Assembly (NCBI GenBank): GCA_964434955.1
Contig: CAYSXI010000037.1
Coordinates: forward strand, 1-34,879
Reading direction: 5' to 3'
From: JANQLU01 sp964434955
GTDB lineage: Bacteria; Planctomycetota; Planctomycetia; Pirellulales; Pirellulaceae
Length of the DNA stretch: 34,879 nt
Below the pieces are notes generated by a model that was given only the letters and a program-made list of their open reading frames with translations, did not search any database and was not told the DNA's origin. This document shows, piece by piece, positions 8,005 to 17,253 of this stretch. Positions within the stretch are counted from its first letter, which is position 1; the number at the start of each line of letters is the position of its first letter. The position numbers and the translations under genes were made by a program.

Positions 8005-10617
8005 ATGGCATCCATCAACAAAGATTCTTACCTGAAACTTCTTGCCTCCAGTGGAATCGCCGACCCGAAGTCACTTGAGAAAGCCCAGGCCCTGGCATCC
8101 GAATCAAATGATTCAAAGGACCTGGCCGTTCGGATGATCCGCGAGGGCATCCTCACGAGCTGGCAGGCGAAGTATTTGCTGACCGGTCGTTCGCGACTCA
8201 AGCTTGGCAAATACACGCTTCAAGAACGTTTGGATCGTGCCCAATTTGGAGATCGATTTGTCGCGGTCCATCAACGCTTGGATCGCAAAGTAGAATTGCA
8301 GTTGTTGCGTGCGGAGCTTTGTGAGAACAAGTCAGCGCTTGACCGGTTTCTTGAACAGTCGCGGAAGGCAGCCGAGTTGGACCATCCCAACCTGGTTCAT
8401 GTGTACGACATCGATCAGGAAGCGGATCGTTTCTTCCTGGTTGTGGAACATGCGGATGGCGTGTCCTTGGATCGCGACGCGAACGCTGCCGAGATATGCC
8501 TGACTGAAATGGCATCGCATTTGGGGCATGTTGCGGAAGGAATTCAGCACGCTCACGGGCACGGCGTCGTGCATGGCCAAGTTGCCAGAGCCAATATGTT
8601 GCTGACTCAAGTTGACTCAGACAATGGCCATTCCGCGTCCAACCAGTTGATGCTTGGCAATATCGCGATGGCGACACTCGTTCAGGAGCTTGAAGAGGCA
8701 CCTGATGAATCCATCCGAATTGGAAAAACGGAATGCGATGACTGGGTCGCGTTCGGGCAGGTGGGTTTGGAGCTTGTCGACCTGGCCCAAACGGATGTGG
8801 ATGACACGCAAAGGCGCCGATTGAAAACCATCCTGAGTGGCTTTGTGAAACTTCGGGAACCAAGCCTGAACCAAATTGAAACATTGCAGGCCAACCTCAA
8901 AAGCTGGACGGACTCCCATCGGCCCAGCTCGCCTGATATCGCGGGCGAGAATTCGAATCATCTTGAAAATAACTCGGGGCGCGAGTTAGCAAATTCGGAC
9001 TCGCCAAAAGAGGCCGGCGCTCAAAAAGTTCTGAAGCAATCGACGGATCCCCAAACGGAAACGCAGGACAGCAATTCGGGTGGCCGATCGATTTTGCCTT
9101 TCGTCATCATCGGTGTACTTGCTGCCGGATTTTTCTTCATGGTTGCCGCAGGTGCCGTGGGCTACTTCGTGTTTTTCCGGGGCGCTTCGAATAAGTCCGA
9201 TGTGGCCTACGTCGACAATCGAAAGAAAGCCGAACCCAATCGGATCTTTTCCGATCTTCCCGATTCGCCGCTCAACAACGATTCGAAAGAAAAAGGTACT
9301 GACCAGACGAAGAAAAAGCAGGATGAGAAACAGAAACAAAATCCTGACCAGCCAATCAATACCGACAAAACGGTCCCCAAGCCGAATGGCAATGATGGCT
9401 GGGGACCGAATGGAACCAAGGGCGACACAAAGAAAGGCGACGACAAAAAAAACGTAGCCAAAAAAGAGGATACCAATAAGGACGTTGCCAAGAAAAACGA
9501 CGTTGCCAAAAAAGACCCGGGGAAAAAGACACAACCGAAGACGGCGAAACCAGGTGACGACAAGAAAAACGTCGCCAAAAAAGACGTCAAGAAAGCGCCC
9601 CAGTTAGCCCCGCCTTTTAAGGGGATGCCAGTAAGTGTCGGTTTGCCAAGCATCGAAGACGGTGTGAAAGAGCAAATGCTTGGAAAGGTCGTTTGTGGTA
9701 AACGTCACTTGCTCGGCATGACACTTCTATTCAAAGAGGGTTTGGCGCCGAAGGCGGTTTCCTTCGCGCTGGAACGCGGAAGCGGAAGTGACAATCAAAA
9801 ATGGACGGTCAAGATCGTTCGCAAAACCAAATCCGCGCCCATCGCAGAGTTTTGGAAAGTTGGCGACGACCTCAAGTTTCGTTGGCTTGAGGATGCAGCC
9901 AAGGAACGAAGTGCCGGTTACTTTCAGAACTGCGTCGTTCGTTTGGAGACCCGTGAAACGGTCCAATTTGTGAAACTTCGAAAGCCTATTGCGCTGGGCG
10001 AACTGATTGTTGACAAGAAGAAGAATGAAATCAAAAAGACGTTGGTCGTTGATTATCTGCCGCCTCAGGGCGTCATTTACGAAGTCATGAAGCCGGAACC
10101 GGCCGACTACCAGAAGATTTCGCAACTTGTGTTTTCGCCGCAGAATCGGCGCGTTGGCGTTGCTGGACAACCGATCTTTGCCTTCCCGACCAAAGTCGCC
10201 TCCGCACGGGCTTTTTGGCTGAGAATTGATGTACGCATTGCCAAGAAAATCCAGATTGAGTCGCGATACCAGGTGGCGGCTGCGTTTAGTGACCAGCGCG
10301 GACGTAACTTCAATCCAAAAACACTTCAACGGCTTTTGAGTGAAGGTCAACGAATGTCCCAACTGTATTCGACTCAGTTGGAACAATTGCGAGCTTATCA
10401 ACCTCAGGAAGGTGAGAAGCTGGAGCACGGTCGCCAGGTGAATGCGGCGACTCAGAAACTTACCAGTGTTCGTCGAGCGACGGCAGAAATTCAGCGGCTT
10501 ATTCCGCAAGCGGAAAAAATGTACGAACTTCCGATTCGCTTCCGCATCTTTTTTGACGTGGAAGGCCACACGGTCGACATTGCAACGGTTGACGGCAAAC
10601 CTTTCGTCCTCAAATAA
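8005..10617 (+). CDS. Membrane-anchored protein kinase-like protein, probable pseudokinase
   Basis: An 870-residue protein. Residues 1-65 match the short N-terminal module of planctomycete Ser/Thr kinases (LTSWQAKYLLTG at 50-61). Residues 70-300 align with a protein kinase domain, but its motifs are broken: the glycine loop is lost (about 73-88), the VAIK lysine is Q99 (VELQ), the HRD motif is H190-G191-Q192, the usual catalytic-loop lysine is absent, and DFG reads L217-G218-N219. It therefore should not phosphorylate by the normal mechanism. A single membrane helix lies at about 363-391, placing the kinase-like part in the cytoplasm and the rest outside. Residues 395-600 are a charged, lysine-rich linker with KK-N/D-VAKK repeats, followed by about 265 residues of unknown fold. 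Neighbours give no clue. I infer a scaffold or sensor. Confidence 0.8.
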   Translation: MASINKDSYLKLLASSGIADPKSLEKAQALASESNDSKDLAVRMIREGILTSWQAKYLLTGRSRLKLGKYTLQERLDRAQFGDRFVAVHQRLDRKVELQLLRAELCENKSALDRFLEQSRKAAELDHPNLVHVYDIDQEADRFFLVVEHADGVSLDRDANAAEICLTEMASHLGHVAEGIQHAHGHGVVHGQVARANMLLTQVDSDNGHSASNQLMLGNIAMATLVQELEEAPDESIRIGKTECDDWVAFGQVGLELVDLAQTDVDDTQRRRLKTILSGFVKLREPSLNQIETLQANLKSWTDSHRPSSPDIAGENSNHLENNSGRELANSDSPKEAGAQKVLKQSTDPQTETQDSNSGGRSILPFVIIGVLAAGFFFMVAAGAVGYFVFFRGASNKSDVAYVDNRKKAEPNRIFSDLPDSPLNNDSKEKGTDQTKKKQDEKQKQNPDQPINTDKTVPKPNGNDGWGPNGTKGDTKKGDDKKNVAKKEDTNKDVAKKNDVAKKDPGKKTQPKTAKPGDDKKNVAKKDVKKAPQLAPPFKGMPVSVGLPSIEDGVKEQMLGKVVCGKRHLLGMTLLFKEGLAPKAVSFALERGSGSDNQKWTVKIVRKTKSAPIAEFWKVGDDLKFRWLEDAAKERSAGYFQNCVVRLETRETVQFVKLRKPIALGELIVDKKKNEIKKTLVVDYLPPQGVIYEVMKPEPADYQKISQLVFSPQNRRVGVAGQPIFAFPTKVASARAFWLRIDVRIAKKIQIESRYQVAAAFSDQRGRNFNPKTLQRLLSEGQRMSQLYSTQLEQLRAYQPQEGEKLEHGRQVNAATQKLTSVRRATAEIQRLIPQAEKMYELPIRFRIFFDVEGHTVDIATVDGKPFVLK
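9436..9594 (+). repeat. Lysine-rich coding repeat (VAKK units)
   Basis: Inside the kinase-like gene, the peptide unit D-V/N-V-AKK recurs: DDKKNVAKKE, KDVAKKN, DVAKKD, then again GDDKKNVAKKD. The DNA copies are imperfect direct repeats (for example gacgacaa...aacgt.gccaaaaaaga occurs twice). It encodes a flexible, strongly basic linker and is prone to length change. Confidence 0.7.
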
Positions 10618-10727
10618 ACCTGTTTCCGCGAGGGTTTGATTCCGTTACGTTGGTCCAATGAGTTGGGCAGTCCGACGGAACGGTCTGGACGTCTGCACGC
10701 TTTTGGCTAACGAGATCAAAGTTCATC

Positions 10728-11729
10728 ATGGTACGAATTGCAGTTATTGGAGGGTCCGGGTACACGGCAAGGGAACTTTTGCGAATCCTGTCGTCCCACC
10801 CCCACGCGGAAATCTGCGCGGTGACTTCTCGATCCCATGTTGGCGAATCGCTGGCTTCGGTTCATCCCTCATTGTCCGGCCTGTTCGACATTTCGTTCAC
10901 GGAATGGAGCACGGAGTCAAACGAATTCGACTTCGTGTTTAGTTGTTTGCCTCACGCAGCATCGGCTGAGATCGTTTTCCGGTTACCCGAGGGTACAAAA
11001 GTCGTCGACTTCAGCGCGGACTATCGTCTGAATGACTTGGAGACTTACGAAAGCTGGTACAAGGTAAAGCACCCGGAGCCAGAAAGTTTCGGCCAGGTTC
11101 CTTACGGCTTGCCTGAGTTTTTTCGCAGTGAAATCTCGAGGGCCAGCCGAGTCGCCAATCCCGGTTGCTTTCCGACTTCCGCTTTGCTTCCACTTGTCCC
11201 ATTGTTCGAAAATCAGGTCATCGGACCCGAGCACCTGATCGTGGATTCAAAAACAGGGATATCTGGTGCCGGGCGAAATGCAAAGCTCAGGTTTCATTTT
11301 CCGGAATCGAACGAAAGTGTTGCCGCCTATTCGGTAGGGCAGCACCGTCACGGCCCGGAGATCGAACACCTGATCCAAAGGAAAACGGGACGCTCGGTTG
11401 GAATCACATTCACGCCACATTTGATTCCAATGACGCAGGGGATTCTCTCAACGATTTACGTTCGCAAGGAGGAATCTCAAGGCGTTGGTGAAATCGCCGA
11501 TTGTTGGAAAGCGGCCTTTGCCTCGGAGCCATTTGTGCAGATTGTCGACCAACCGCCCTCGACGGCCGATGTCAAAGGCACCAATCGCTGCCATCTTTTC
11601 TGTGCTGAATCGGGGCAGCATATCGTGCTGATCTCCGCTATCGATAACCTCATCAAAGGCGCTTCCGGTGCGGCGGTCCAGAATTTCAACTTGATGAATC
11701 AATTTGAGGAGACCTTGGCACTGGCTTAG
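10728..11729 (+). CDS. argC: N-acetyl-gamma-glutamyl-phosphate reductase
   Basis: A 333-residue NADPH-dependent reductase of arginine synthesis that converts N-acetylglutamyl 5-phosphate to the semialdehyde. The dinucleotide fold starts IAVIGGSGYTARELLRIL at residues 4-21, the catalytic cysteine is C147 in NPGCFPTS at 145-151, and SGAGR and HRHGPEI motifs follow. Length equals the family norm. The ATG at 10728 gives the normal N-terminus. It is followed 86 bases later by argJ, so the two form a short arginine cluster. Confidence 0.95.
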   Translation: MVRIAVIGGSGYTARELLRILSSHPHAEICAVTSRSHVGESLASVHPSLSGLFDISFTEWSTESNEFDFVFSCLPHAASAEIVFRLPEGTKVVDFSADYRLNDLETYESWYKVKHPEPESFGQVPYGLPEFFRSEISRASRVANPGCFPTSALLPLVPLFENQVIGPEHLIVDSKTGISGAGRNAKLRFHFPESNESVAAYSVGQHRHGPEIEHLIQRKTGRSVGITFTPHLIPMTQGILSTIYVRKEESQGVGEIADCWKAAFASEPFVQIVDQPPSTADVKGTNRCHLFCAESGQHIVLISAIDNLIKGASGAAVQNFNLMNQFEETLALA

Positions 11730-11815
11730 CCATTGCTCGATGTCGCCCGTTCGCCAGCGAGTTCGTCAGACTGAATCCCGCTAAACCAGTATCCATCGTC
11801 GATCGAAAGTGTCCC

Positions 11816-13030
11816 ATGGTTTCGTCCAAACTAGATCCTATCCCAAAACAACTAATTCTTCCCTCGGGCTTTCAGTTTGCCGGGTTGCATTCGGGAATCA
11901 AGGAATCGGGCCAACCGGATATGGCATTGTTTCATGCTTCGGAACCTTGTTCGACGGCGGCGACTTACACGCAGAATGAGTATCGGGCGGCGAGTATTTT
12001 GCGAAATGAGCAGATGACTCCATCGGACGAGATTCTGGCAGTAATAGTGAATTCGGGGAACGCGAACGCGTGCACCGGCGAATTGGGCAAAGAGTCGAAT
12101 CAAGAAATGGCGGAACGAACCGCTCGGCAATTGGGGATTCCACCCGAGAAAGTTTTAACGCTGTCGACCGGCATTATCGGTCAGCAACTTCCGATGGAGA
12201 AGGTTCTTCCGGGAATCGATCAGCTGGTGACAAACTTGTCGGCAAGCGACGCCAGTTTCCTGTCGGCGGCTAAGGCTATCCTGACTTCGGACAACGGAAT
12301 GAAGCTGGATTCAATGGAATTCGAAGCCGGCAGCCGGCGCTACCATCTTTCTGGATGTGCCAAGGGAGCCGGGATGATCGGACCCAACATGGCGACAATG
12401 TTGTGCTTGCTGCAAACGGACATGAATATTTCCCCGGCCGAACTGCAGCGATTGTTAGCGGGGGCGGTCGGCCGTTCTTTCAATTCCATCAGTGTCGAGG
12501 GGCATACCAGCACCAACGACGCGGTAATATTGATGGCAAATCGCACGGGACCGGAGGCTGGCGAAACGGAATTGCTTGAGTTTGAAAAGCAGCTGGAACA
12601 AATGTGTGTCCGCCTGGCAAAAAAAATTCCAGCCGATGGAGAAGGCGCTAGTCATTTGATCGAGATTTCCGTTGCGGGAGCAACTTCCGACGAACATGCT
12701 GATCGGATTGCTCGTTGTGTTGCTCAAAGCGCCTTGGTAAAGACCGCAATCACGGGAAACGACCCCAATTGGGGGAGGGTCATGTCCGCGGTTGGGAATG
12801 CAAATGTCCCGATCGCAGCCCATGCGAGTCGTCTGGTCATCAACGGCTGCCTGCTTTTTGATGGAGGGCAGCCAGTCGCATTTGATGAGCAGCGCGCCAG
12901 TCGGGCCATGCAGGGATCCTTTCAAACCGATATCGAAATCGTGGTTGGCAGCGGAAGCGGCCAGGCAACGCATTGGACATCGGACTTGACGGTCGACTAC
13001 GTCAGATTCAATTCCGAGTATACGACTTAG
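11816..13030 (+). CDS. argJ: Glutamate N-acetyltransferase / amino-acid acetyltransferase (ArgJ)
   Basis: A 404-residue ornithine acetyltransferase homologue that recycles the acetyl group from N-acetylornithine to glutamate; some members also use acetyl-CoA. The precursor cleaves itself between A193 and T194 in NMATML, and the new N-terminal threonine is the nucleophile. The upstream oxyanion-hole motif STGIIGQQLPM at 117-127 is intact, as are CAKGAGMIGPNMATM at 181-195, NSISVEGHTSTND and GNDPNWGR. It lies 86 bases after argC. Whether it is mono- or bifunctional cannot be told from sequence alone. Confidence 0.95.
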   Translation: MVSSKLDPIPKQLILPSGFQFAGLHSGIKESGQPDMALFHASEPCSTAATYTQNEYRAASILRNEQMTPSDEILAVIVNSGNANACTGELGKESNQEMAERTARQLGIPPEKVLTLSTGIIGQQLPMEKVLPGIDQLVTNLSASDASFLSAAKAILTSDNGMKLDSMEFEAGSRRYHLSGCAKGAGMIGPNMATMLCLLQTDMNISPAELQRLLAGAVGRSFNSISVEGHTSTNDAVILMANRTGPEAGETELLEFEKQLEQMCVRLAKKIPADGEGASHLIEISVAGATSDEHADRIARCVAQSALVKTAITGNDPNWGRVMSAVGNANVPIAAHASRLVINGCLLFDGGQPVAFDEQRASRAMQGSFQTDIEIVVGSGSGQATHWTSDLTVDYVRFNSEYTT

Positions 13031-13037
13031 ACGCCGG

Positions 13038-13053
13038 GCCCGGTTTCCCGGGC
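13038..13053 (+). other. GC-rich hairpin after argJ
   Basis: GCCCGG-TTTC-CCGGGC, a perfect six-base stem with a four-base loop, starts eight bases after the argJ stop codon. There is no T-run after it, so it is not a standard intrinsic terminator; it could protect the 3' end or slow the polymerase. Confidence 0.35.
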
Positions 13054-13293
13054 AATCGCCGTTTGGCCTGAGATTTGCCCACGGAAATTGCCTGGGGTTT
13101 CCACCTCGTTCGACACATTTGTCGCACGAAAAGGTCTTTCTTTCGATTACGCCACTTCCTCAAATCGATGTTGATTGCCAAAATAGAATGTTTGGTCGTT
13201 GGGTTTCCAGTGGAAGCCGCCAAGCATCATCGGGTGGCTCCCCAATTGTCGAGCTACCCTGTTTCGTCTTTCTGATTTGAAGGATCCTGGCTT

Positions 13294-13614
13294 ATGTCAA
13301 GTTCATCGTTTTTCGTCGACGACGATGACAATGATTTCGATGGGGAACAGCAAGAGGAGAAATCCGAAGGTGCTGAGAATGAAGGTGACAATGAAACCGT
13401 CGCAGCCCCACCGGTAGAAGAAGAGGAAGAGGAAGACGATGTTCTAAGTTTCGACGACGACGATTTCGATGATGACTTCGATGATGATTTCGAAGAAGAA
13501 ATCGAAGGCGAGTACGATCTAGACGACGACGAGTTCGGTGCCGAATTTGACAAGATTCATGGGACCGGCGCCGGAAAAAATAACGACGACGAAGACGAAG
13601 AAGAAGACAAATAG
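13294..13614 (+). CDS. Very acidic low-complexity small protein
   Basis: A 106-residue protein of unknown function in which about half of all residues (28 Asp and 24 Glu) are acidic and only four are lysine or arginine. The core is a run of F-DDD units (FDDDDFDDDFDDDFEEE at about 53-69), with an acidic tail ending DEEEDK. There is no signal peptide or membrane segment. An AAGGA lies nine bases before the ATG at 13294, and codon use looks like the neighbours, supporting a real gene. It stands alone between argJ and ileS. An acidic protein of this sort might bind basic proteins, metal ions or nucleic-acid-binding partners; that is a guess. Confidence 0.75.
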   Translation: MSSSSFFVDDDDNDFDGEQQEEKSEGAENEGDNETVAAPPVEEEEEEDDVLSFDDDDFDDDFDDDFEEEIEGEYDLDDDEFGAEFDKIHGTGAGKNNDDEDEEEDK

Positions 13615-13791
13615 TCGCTCGTCGTTTCTCGAACCATTTTCTGACTGATTTGTCCTAATTGCGATGGGGTAGCTGCTGCGCTCTGATGTTCTTCGCGGGG
13701 CGATTGCGTCCATTTACACGAATGCCGCAATACACGATATTGACCTAGGCATTCGTTACATTTTCGAATTAACACGTCAATTGGCCAAAAC

Positions 13792-16700
13792 ATGTTTGAA
13801 CCGATTTCCACCAACGTAAGCTTTCCCAAACTCGAAGAATCGGTCCTGGAGTTTTGGAATCGGAATCGGATTTATGATAAATCCCTGGAGCAACGGGCAG
13901 GAGCTGACTCGTTTGTATTCTTCGAGGGGCCACCGACCGCAAATGGTCTGCCTCACCCTGGGCACTGTTTGACCCGCGCGATGAAGGATCTTTTTCCTCG
14001 CTATAAAACAATGCGCGGGTATTTGTGCGAGCGAAAGGCCGGGTGGGACACTCATGGTTTGCCGGTCGAGGTCGAGGTTTGCAAGGACCTCAAGATTCAC
14101 TCCAAAGAAGAAATCGAGTCTTTTGGTGTTGAACCATTCATTCAAAAATGTCAGCAAAGTGTCTGGCGCTACATGAAGGAATGGGAGCAACTGACAGAAC
14201 GACTCGGGTTCTGGCTCAAGCTCGATGAAGCCTACGTCACGTACCACCAAAGTTACGTCGAGAGCGTTTGGTGGTCGCTGAAAAATCTTTACGACCGCGG
14301 ATTGCTTTATCAGGGGCACAAAATCGTTTGGTGGTGGGCCCAAGGCGGGACAGCACTCTCGGCTGGTGAAGTGGGCCAAGGTTACAAGACGGTAGATGAT
14401 CCAAGTATCTTTGTCCTTTTCCCCTTGGTCGATGACCCAAATACGAATTTGCTGGTTTGGACGACAACGCCCTGGACGATGCCGAGCAATCAGTTCGCCG
14501 CGGTAAATCCTGACTTGGAATACGCGACGGTCTACGATGCGGAAGTCGACAAGAAATTGATCATCGCGGCCGATTTGGTCGAAAAGATCGGCGAAAAGAT
14601 GAAGCGGGACTTCGAGGTTCTGACCACCTGTCGCGGTTCCGATCTTGTCGGAAAGCGATATGTGCCGCCCTTCAACTACTATTATGATTCGCAGGGCGAA
14701 AAAACTGGACAGTTGAAATCGGGCGAGACTCAGCACGTCGCTTGGCGAGTCACCTCCGCAGACTTTGTGACCACGGAAAGCGGATCCGGCGTTGTGCATG
14801 AAGCACCAGCGTTTGGCGAAGTCGACTACGAACTTTTGATCGCCGAACAGGAACGATTCGAAGACGGTCAGGGACCAGAACTCATTTGCGCGGTTGACCC
14901 GAACGGGAAATTCAATTCCGACGCAAGCGAATACGAAGGCCTGTGGGTCAAAGAAGCGGACAAGCAGATTTCGCGCGACTTGAAGGAAAAAGGGCGGCTG
15001 TATCATCAAGAGCAGTATCGCCACGAGTACCCCTTCTGTTGGCGGGCCGACAAGGATCCGTTGATCCAGTATCCACGGAAAAGTTGGTTCGTGCGTACCA
15101 CTCGTTTTCGCGATCGCATGCTTCAAAACAATGGTGAGATCCACTGGTTGCCGGAGCACATCAAATCGGGAAGGTTCGGCAACTTCCTGGAGAGCAATGT
15201 CGATTGGGCGCTTTCGCGGGAACGCTATTGGGGCACGCCTTTGCCAATCTGGGTTTGCCAGGAAACCGGGAAAGCCGAGGCGATCGACAACTACGATTCC
15301 CTGCTTGAGAAACCTGGGGTTTCAGGAGCGGAGGTCTGGGAAGCGGCGAAGAAAGCCAATCCGGAATTGCCGGATGATCTTCGGGTTCACAAGCCGTACA
15401 TCGACGAGATCACCTACGATTCACCCTTTTCGGACGGGGCTCGAATGAAACGCGTCCCCGAAGTGATCGACTGTTGGTACGACAGTGGCGCAATGCCTTT
15501 CGCGCAATGGGGTTATCCCCATCAGAATCGAGACAAATTCGAGTCGCAGTTTCCGGCTGACTTTATCAGTGAGGCCATCGACCAAACTCGAGGCTGGTTC
15601 TATAGCCTGTTGGCCATCAGCACGATGATGTTCGGGGATGAAGAAAACGACTCGGCTGCGAAACTTCCTCATCCCTTCAAGAACTGCATTGTGCTCGGCT
15701 TGATGTTGAGTGAATGGTGGGAAGACAAGAAAGATTCCCAGAATCTGCGATTGACTTTGGCGGATGCCGACGAAGCATTTGGGAAAAATGGACACAGCCA
15801 TTTCGTCGGCAAGATGTCCAAGCAGAAGCGTAACTACCGTGAACCGCGAGAAATTTTCGATCGTTACGGCGCGGATGTTTTGCGATGGTACTTCTTTGCG
15901 AACCAGCCGCCCTGGACTTCGATTCGCTACAGCGAACAAGCCATCAAGGAAAGCATCTCCGAGTTTCAGTTGAGGCTTTGGAATGTCTTGAGTTTCTTCG
16001 TGACCTATTCGCGGTCGAACGATCGATTTGAACCGGAGGCCCGTTTGTCGGGTGCCGTCGGTCAATTGACGCCCGACGATTTGGCGGGGGCTGATGCCTA
16101 TCGTCCGGTATCGGAGCGGAGCGAGCTCGATCGATGGATCATGAGCGAGTTGAATCGAACCATCGATTCGGTTGTGACGCAAATGGATGCCTACGAAAAC
16201 TTCGGGGCCTGCCAATCGCTTACGGCCTTCGTTGATTCGTTGAGTAATTGGTACCTGCGGAGAAGCCGCGATCGTTTTTGGAGTCCCGATGCCGAGTCTT
16301 CTGACAAGCTCGACGCCTATTGGACCTTGTACGAATGTCTGGTTTCGTTGGCGAAACTGATTGCCCCGTTTACGCCCTTTCTCGCGGAAACCTTGTGGCA
16401 GAATCTGACAAGTGTCTTTGGCGGGCGCGAGACTGAAAGCGTCCATTTATGTAACTACCCGGAGTCGAATCCGGAGTTGATCGATGAGCGGCTCTCAAAC
16501 CAAATGGCGTTGCTTCGTGAGATTGCATCTTTGGGACTTTCTGCCCGAATGGAATCGAAACTGAAAGTCCGGCAGCCGCTTTCGAAAGTCACTGTCGTCC
16601 TGAACCAGGATGAGCACCAGCAGTGGCTCGAAAACCACGACGCCATTCTGAAAAAAGAACTCAATGTGAAAACAATTGAGTACACGACCGACGCCGGGGA

Positions 16701-17253
16701 TTTTGTAAGTTATCAAGTGGTTCCGAATTTCAAGCGTCTCGGTCCCCGAGTGGGAAAACTAATGCCCCAGGTCAAAAAGACGCTGGGCGAAGCCAACGGC
16801 GCGGATTTGCTGAATCAGCTTTCGTCGAATGGCGCTGTCAAATTGAGTTTTGGTGATGACGACGTTGAACTGGATAGCGACGACATTCAGGTGCGGCTCA
16901 ATGCCAACGAAGGGTTCGCAGCCTCGCAAGGAAAGTCCTGCGTTGTTGTGCTTTCAACCGAATTGAATGACGAACTAATCTGCGAAGGAAAATCGCGGGA
17001 CGTCGTTCGGCTCGTGCAGACCTCGCGAAAAGAAATGGGGTTGGAGTTCTCGGATCGGATCGAGCTGGTATTGGCCACGGAAGATGAACAATTGCAGGGT
17101 GCTGTACGGCAGTTTGCGGATTACATCAAAGTCGAGACCCTGGGCGTTCAACTCGAATTTGAATTGCCGCAGAACCATGAATTGTCGATCTTCGATCACG
17201 AGGTTGGCGACGCCAAGCTGACGATCGGAATGCGAAAACACAATGAATCGTGA
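13792..17253 (+). CDS. ileS: Isoleucyl-tRNA synthetase, type 2-like
   Basis: An 1153-residue class I aminoacyl-tRNA synthetase that charges tRNA-Ile with isoleucine. The HIGH motif is H55-P-G-H58 after FFEGPPTANGLP; the editing domain shows VWTTTPWTMPSNQF and SGSGVVHEAPAFGEVDY; the KMSKS loop is K674-M-S-K-Q678 within GKMSKQKRNYREP. Great length, the KMSKQ-KRNY loop and the long C-terminal region resemble the type 2 (eukaryote-like) IleRS, known to be less sensitive to mupirocin than the common bacterial type 1. Its last 11 bases overlap the start of purN. Identity as IleRS is secure; type 2 is my reading of the motifs. Confidence 0.95.
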   Translation: MFEPISTNVSFPKLEESVLEFWNRNRIYDKSLEQRAGADSFVFFEGPPTANGLPHPGHCLTRAMKDLFPRYKTMRGYLCERKAGWDTHGLPVEVEVCKDLKIHSKEEIESFGVEPFIQKCQQSVWRYMKEWEQLTERLGFWLKLDEAYVTYHQSYVESVWWSLKNLYDRGLLYQGHKIVWWWAQGGTALSAGEVGQGYKTVDDPSIFVLFPLVDDPNTNLLVWTTTPWTMPSNQFAAVNPDLEYATVYDAEVDKKLIIAADLVEKIGEKMKRDFEVLTTCRGSDLVGKRYVPPFNYYYDSQGEKTGQLKSGETQHVAWRVTSADFVTTESGSGVVHEAPAFGEVDYELLIAEQERFEDGQGPELICAVDPNGKFNSDASEYEGLWVKEADKQISRDLKEKGRLYHQEQYRHEYPFCWRADKDPLIQYPRKSWFVRTTRFRDRMLQNNGEIHWLPEHIKSGRFGNFLESNVDWALSRERYWGTPLPIWVCQETGKAEAIDNYDSLLEKPGVSGAEVWEAAKKANPELPDDLRVHKPYIDEITYDSPFSDGARMKRVPEVIDCWYDSGAMPFAQWGYPHQNRDKFESQFPADFISEAIDQTRGWFYSLLAISTMMFGDEENDSAAKLPHPFKNCIVLGLMLSEWWEDKKDSQNLRLTLADADEAFGKNGHSHFVGKMSKQKRNYREPREIFDRYGADVLRWYFFANQPPWTSIRYSEQAIKESISEFQLRLWNVLSFFVTYSRSNDRFEPEARLSGAVGQLTPDDLAGADAYRPVSERSELDRWIMSELNRTIDSVVTQMDAYENFGACQSLTAFVDSLSNWYLRRSRDRFWSPDAESSDKLDAYWTLYECLVSLAKLIAPFTPFLAETLWQNLTSVFGGRETESVHLCNYPESNPELIDERLSNQMALLREIASLGLSARMESKLKVRQPLSKVTVVLNQDEHQQWLENHDAILKKELNVKTIEYTTDAGDFVSYQVVPNFKRLGPRVGKLMPQVKKTLGEANGADLLNQLSSNGAVKLSFGDDDVELDSDDIQVRLNANEGFAASQGKSCVVVLSTELNDELICEGKSRDVVRLVQTSRKEMGLEFSDRIELVLATEDEQLQGAVRQFADYIKVETLGVQLEFELPQNHELSIFDHEVGDAKLTIGMRKHNES

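Noticed and set aside
8986..9534. A hydrophobic phenylalanine-rich open frame on the minus strand
   Set aside because: It is the complement of the lysine-rich AAA/AAG repeat of the kinase-like gene, which always reads as F/L/V on the other strand; there is no ribosome site.
13254..13553. A serine-rich open frame on the minus strand
   Set aside because: It is the complement of the GAT/GAC/GAA runs of the acidic protein and has no start signal of its own.
13777..15159. A 460-codon open frame on the minus strand opposite ileS
   Set aside because: It lies wholly opposite ileS, whose motifs are unmistakable; the translated product shows no family motif and its length follows from the codon use of the real gene.
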